Assembly (NCBI GenBank): GCA_023055505.1
Contig: JALIRH010000006.1
Coordinates: 26,323,105-26,387,104, forward strand
Direction of reading: 5' to 3'
DNA length: 64,000 nt
DNA from: Callipepla californica brunnescens
Taxonomy: Eukaryota > Chordata > Aves > Galliformes > Odontophoridae
Shown here one piece after another: positions 62,960 through 64,000 of this stretch; position 1 is the first letter of the stretch, and every line of letters begins with the position of its first letter. Below the pieces are notes generated by a model. It was not told where the DNA came from. It did not search any database and was given only the letters and a program-made list of their open reading frames with translations. The position numbers and the translations under genes are program-made.

Positions 62960-64000
62960 ACAGAATTAAGTAACAACAAAAGGATACCAAATTGTCTCTT
63001 CTGAAAGAACCCTGCTATATCATGAAATCTAAGCACTGCCTTAAATATTGTCTGAAAGTAAAATTTGGCAGTATATAGACATATGTTATTACCATTTCCC
63101 ATACCTGCTCGAATGGCGACAATAGAGAAATTATTGAATTTATATGGTGGGATTCCATAGTTACTGCATTTTACTTTTTCATCGTTAGTGATATTACATC
63201 ATATACTGAAGCTTCATCTTTGTGAATGAAGTCTGTATTGTTCTTTTCTCACATGTCATCTTCAGTTGTATGACTCTTCAAAGCCACGTCAGAATTTTTA
63301 ACACCAGCTAGAACATGGTAAATAAGTTACATTTATGTTGAACAAGATGGCATGGTACCAGGTAGCCTTATCTGTGATCTAGAAAAGAAATAAAAGGTAA
63401 AAAGACAGTAAACTTTTAATCATCTTGCAAATATTTCCACAAATAAGACTCTAAATGAGTCTTGGTCACTTTTCAGAGTAAAAATGTTCCTTAAAGAGAA
63501 ATTCTGCATGTGCTGTCTTGGCCTATAAGCACATATAACATTTTATATTTGCATAGTAGACAGCTGAAAGCATTTGATCCTTCCAAGGAAACCTCTCCTT
63601 TCAACATATAATAATTTGAGGGAGACTTAGGCCCACAGCATTTGAGCAAACTTTCCTCAACTTTTAGCCGCTCTCCTTACCCAACACCTCTGAAGTTTGG
63701 ATTTTACTCTGTTAATGATGTGGATATAAATGTACATTGTATGTGTGTATCTGCATTTGCCCACATCTCTGTAAGATGAATAATTTTGTTTCACAATACT
63801 ATTAGGTGAATTCACAAAAAAAATACTATTTTTTTTTCTCATGTTTTTCTTGTTTGTTATTCCTTCTTATTTGGATTCATTTTGTATTAGTTCAAAGATA
63901 CTGACTTATGGATACAGTAGATCAGACAAGAGAGAGTCCTTTTAATTACATAAAACCCCCTGTCTAAGTAAAAATAATAATAATAAAAAAAGATCCGCAG

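Larger units (their letters stand above)
36713..64000 (+). other. HDAC9: Long HDAC9 intron after exon g, open at the window end
   Basis: At least 27.3 kb of intron starts at donor GTTGGT. I searched by eye for the next exon (words for S-A-G-F-D-A, E-G-H and G-G-Y after an AG) and found none, so the intron probably extends past the window. Contents: a CR1 fragment (39900-40078), mariner copy 2 (55857-56393), simple repeats, candidate regulatory blocks at 48190-49500 and 59490-59700, and exon-like stretches at 49154-49264 and 54296-54390. The rest is AT-rich with no recognised gene. Open frames at 44712-45140, 47235-47871 and 54640-55668 are not recognisable proteins. Confidence 0.8.

Noticed and set aside
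62930..63000. Poly(T)-CACAG resembling a strong splice acceptor, considered as the missing next HDAC9 exon
   Set aside because: The sequence after it does not encode the expected T-I-V-K-P or S-A-G-F-D-A segment and is interrupted by stops.
1..64000. CRISPR arrays, operons, tRNA or rRNA genes
   Set aside because: No direct-repeat/spacer pattern, no clustered prokaryotic-type genes and no recognisable tRNA or rRNA sequence; the window is animal intronic DNA.

Overview
The window is a piece of a vertebrate, almost certainly bird, genome (galliform-like, perhaps chicken or a close relative). It is AT-rich, with one gene whose short exons are separated by long introns. It has little interspersed repeat: one 3' fragment of a CR1 LINE and two small mariner copies resembling the chicken Galluhop family. 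No bacterial, viral or organellar gene organisation is present.

The only gene supported with confidence is the class IIa histone deacetylase HDAC9, on the + strand. Seven consecutive internal coding exons lie at 645-765, 6841-6890, 21082-21189, 31533-31588, 31832-31919, 36175-36294 and 36615-36712. Every exon has AG/GT splice sites and the phases join without a break, giving 213 codons plus two bases. They encode the first half to two thirds of the deacetylase domain: the [11 protein letters not shown] region, the PCGG cysteine, the active-site PPGHHAEEST motif, the DVHHGNG zinc-binding motif, NFFPGSG and [10 protein letters not shown]. The N-terminal MEF2/14-3-3 half of the protein lies upstream of the window. 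The third zinc-ligand aspartate, the class IIa His-for-Tyr position and the C-terminus lie downstream.

Layout: 1-644 is the end of an upstream intron. 766-6840 is an intron holding a mariner copy and a decayed open-frame region of unknown origin. 6891-21081 is a 14 kb intron with a candidate regulatory element near 10.6-11.2 kb. 21082-21189 is an unusually GC- and CpG-rich exon. 21190-31532 is a 10 kb intron. 31533-36712 is a cluster of four exons. 36713-64000 is more than 27 kb of intron with no recognisable next exon; it holds the CR1 fragment, the second mariner copy, simple repeats and several stretches that read like conserved non-coding sequence. Introns of HDAC9 are known in vertebrates to house enhancers of the neighbouring gene TWIST1, so the non-coding sequence may matter more than the coding part, but conservation cannot be measured from one sequence.

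I did not find a new multi-gene system. The most useful leads are the candidate regulatory blocks, the internally deleted mariner subfamily, the GC-rich exon, and a few exon-like or decayed open frames inside introns.
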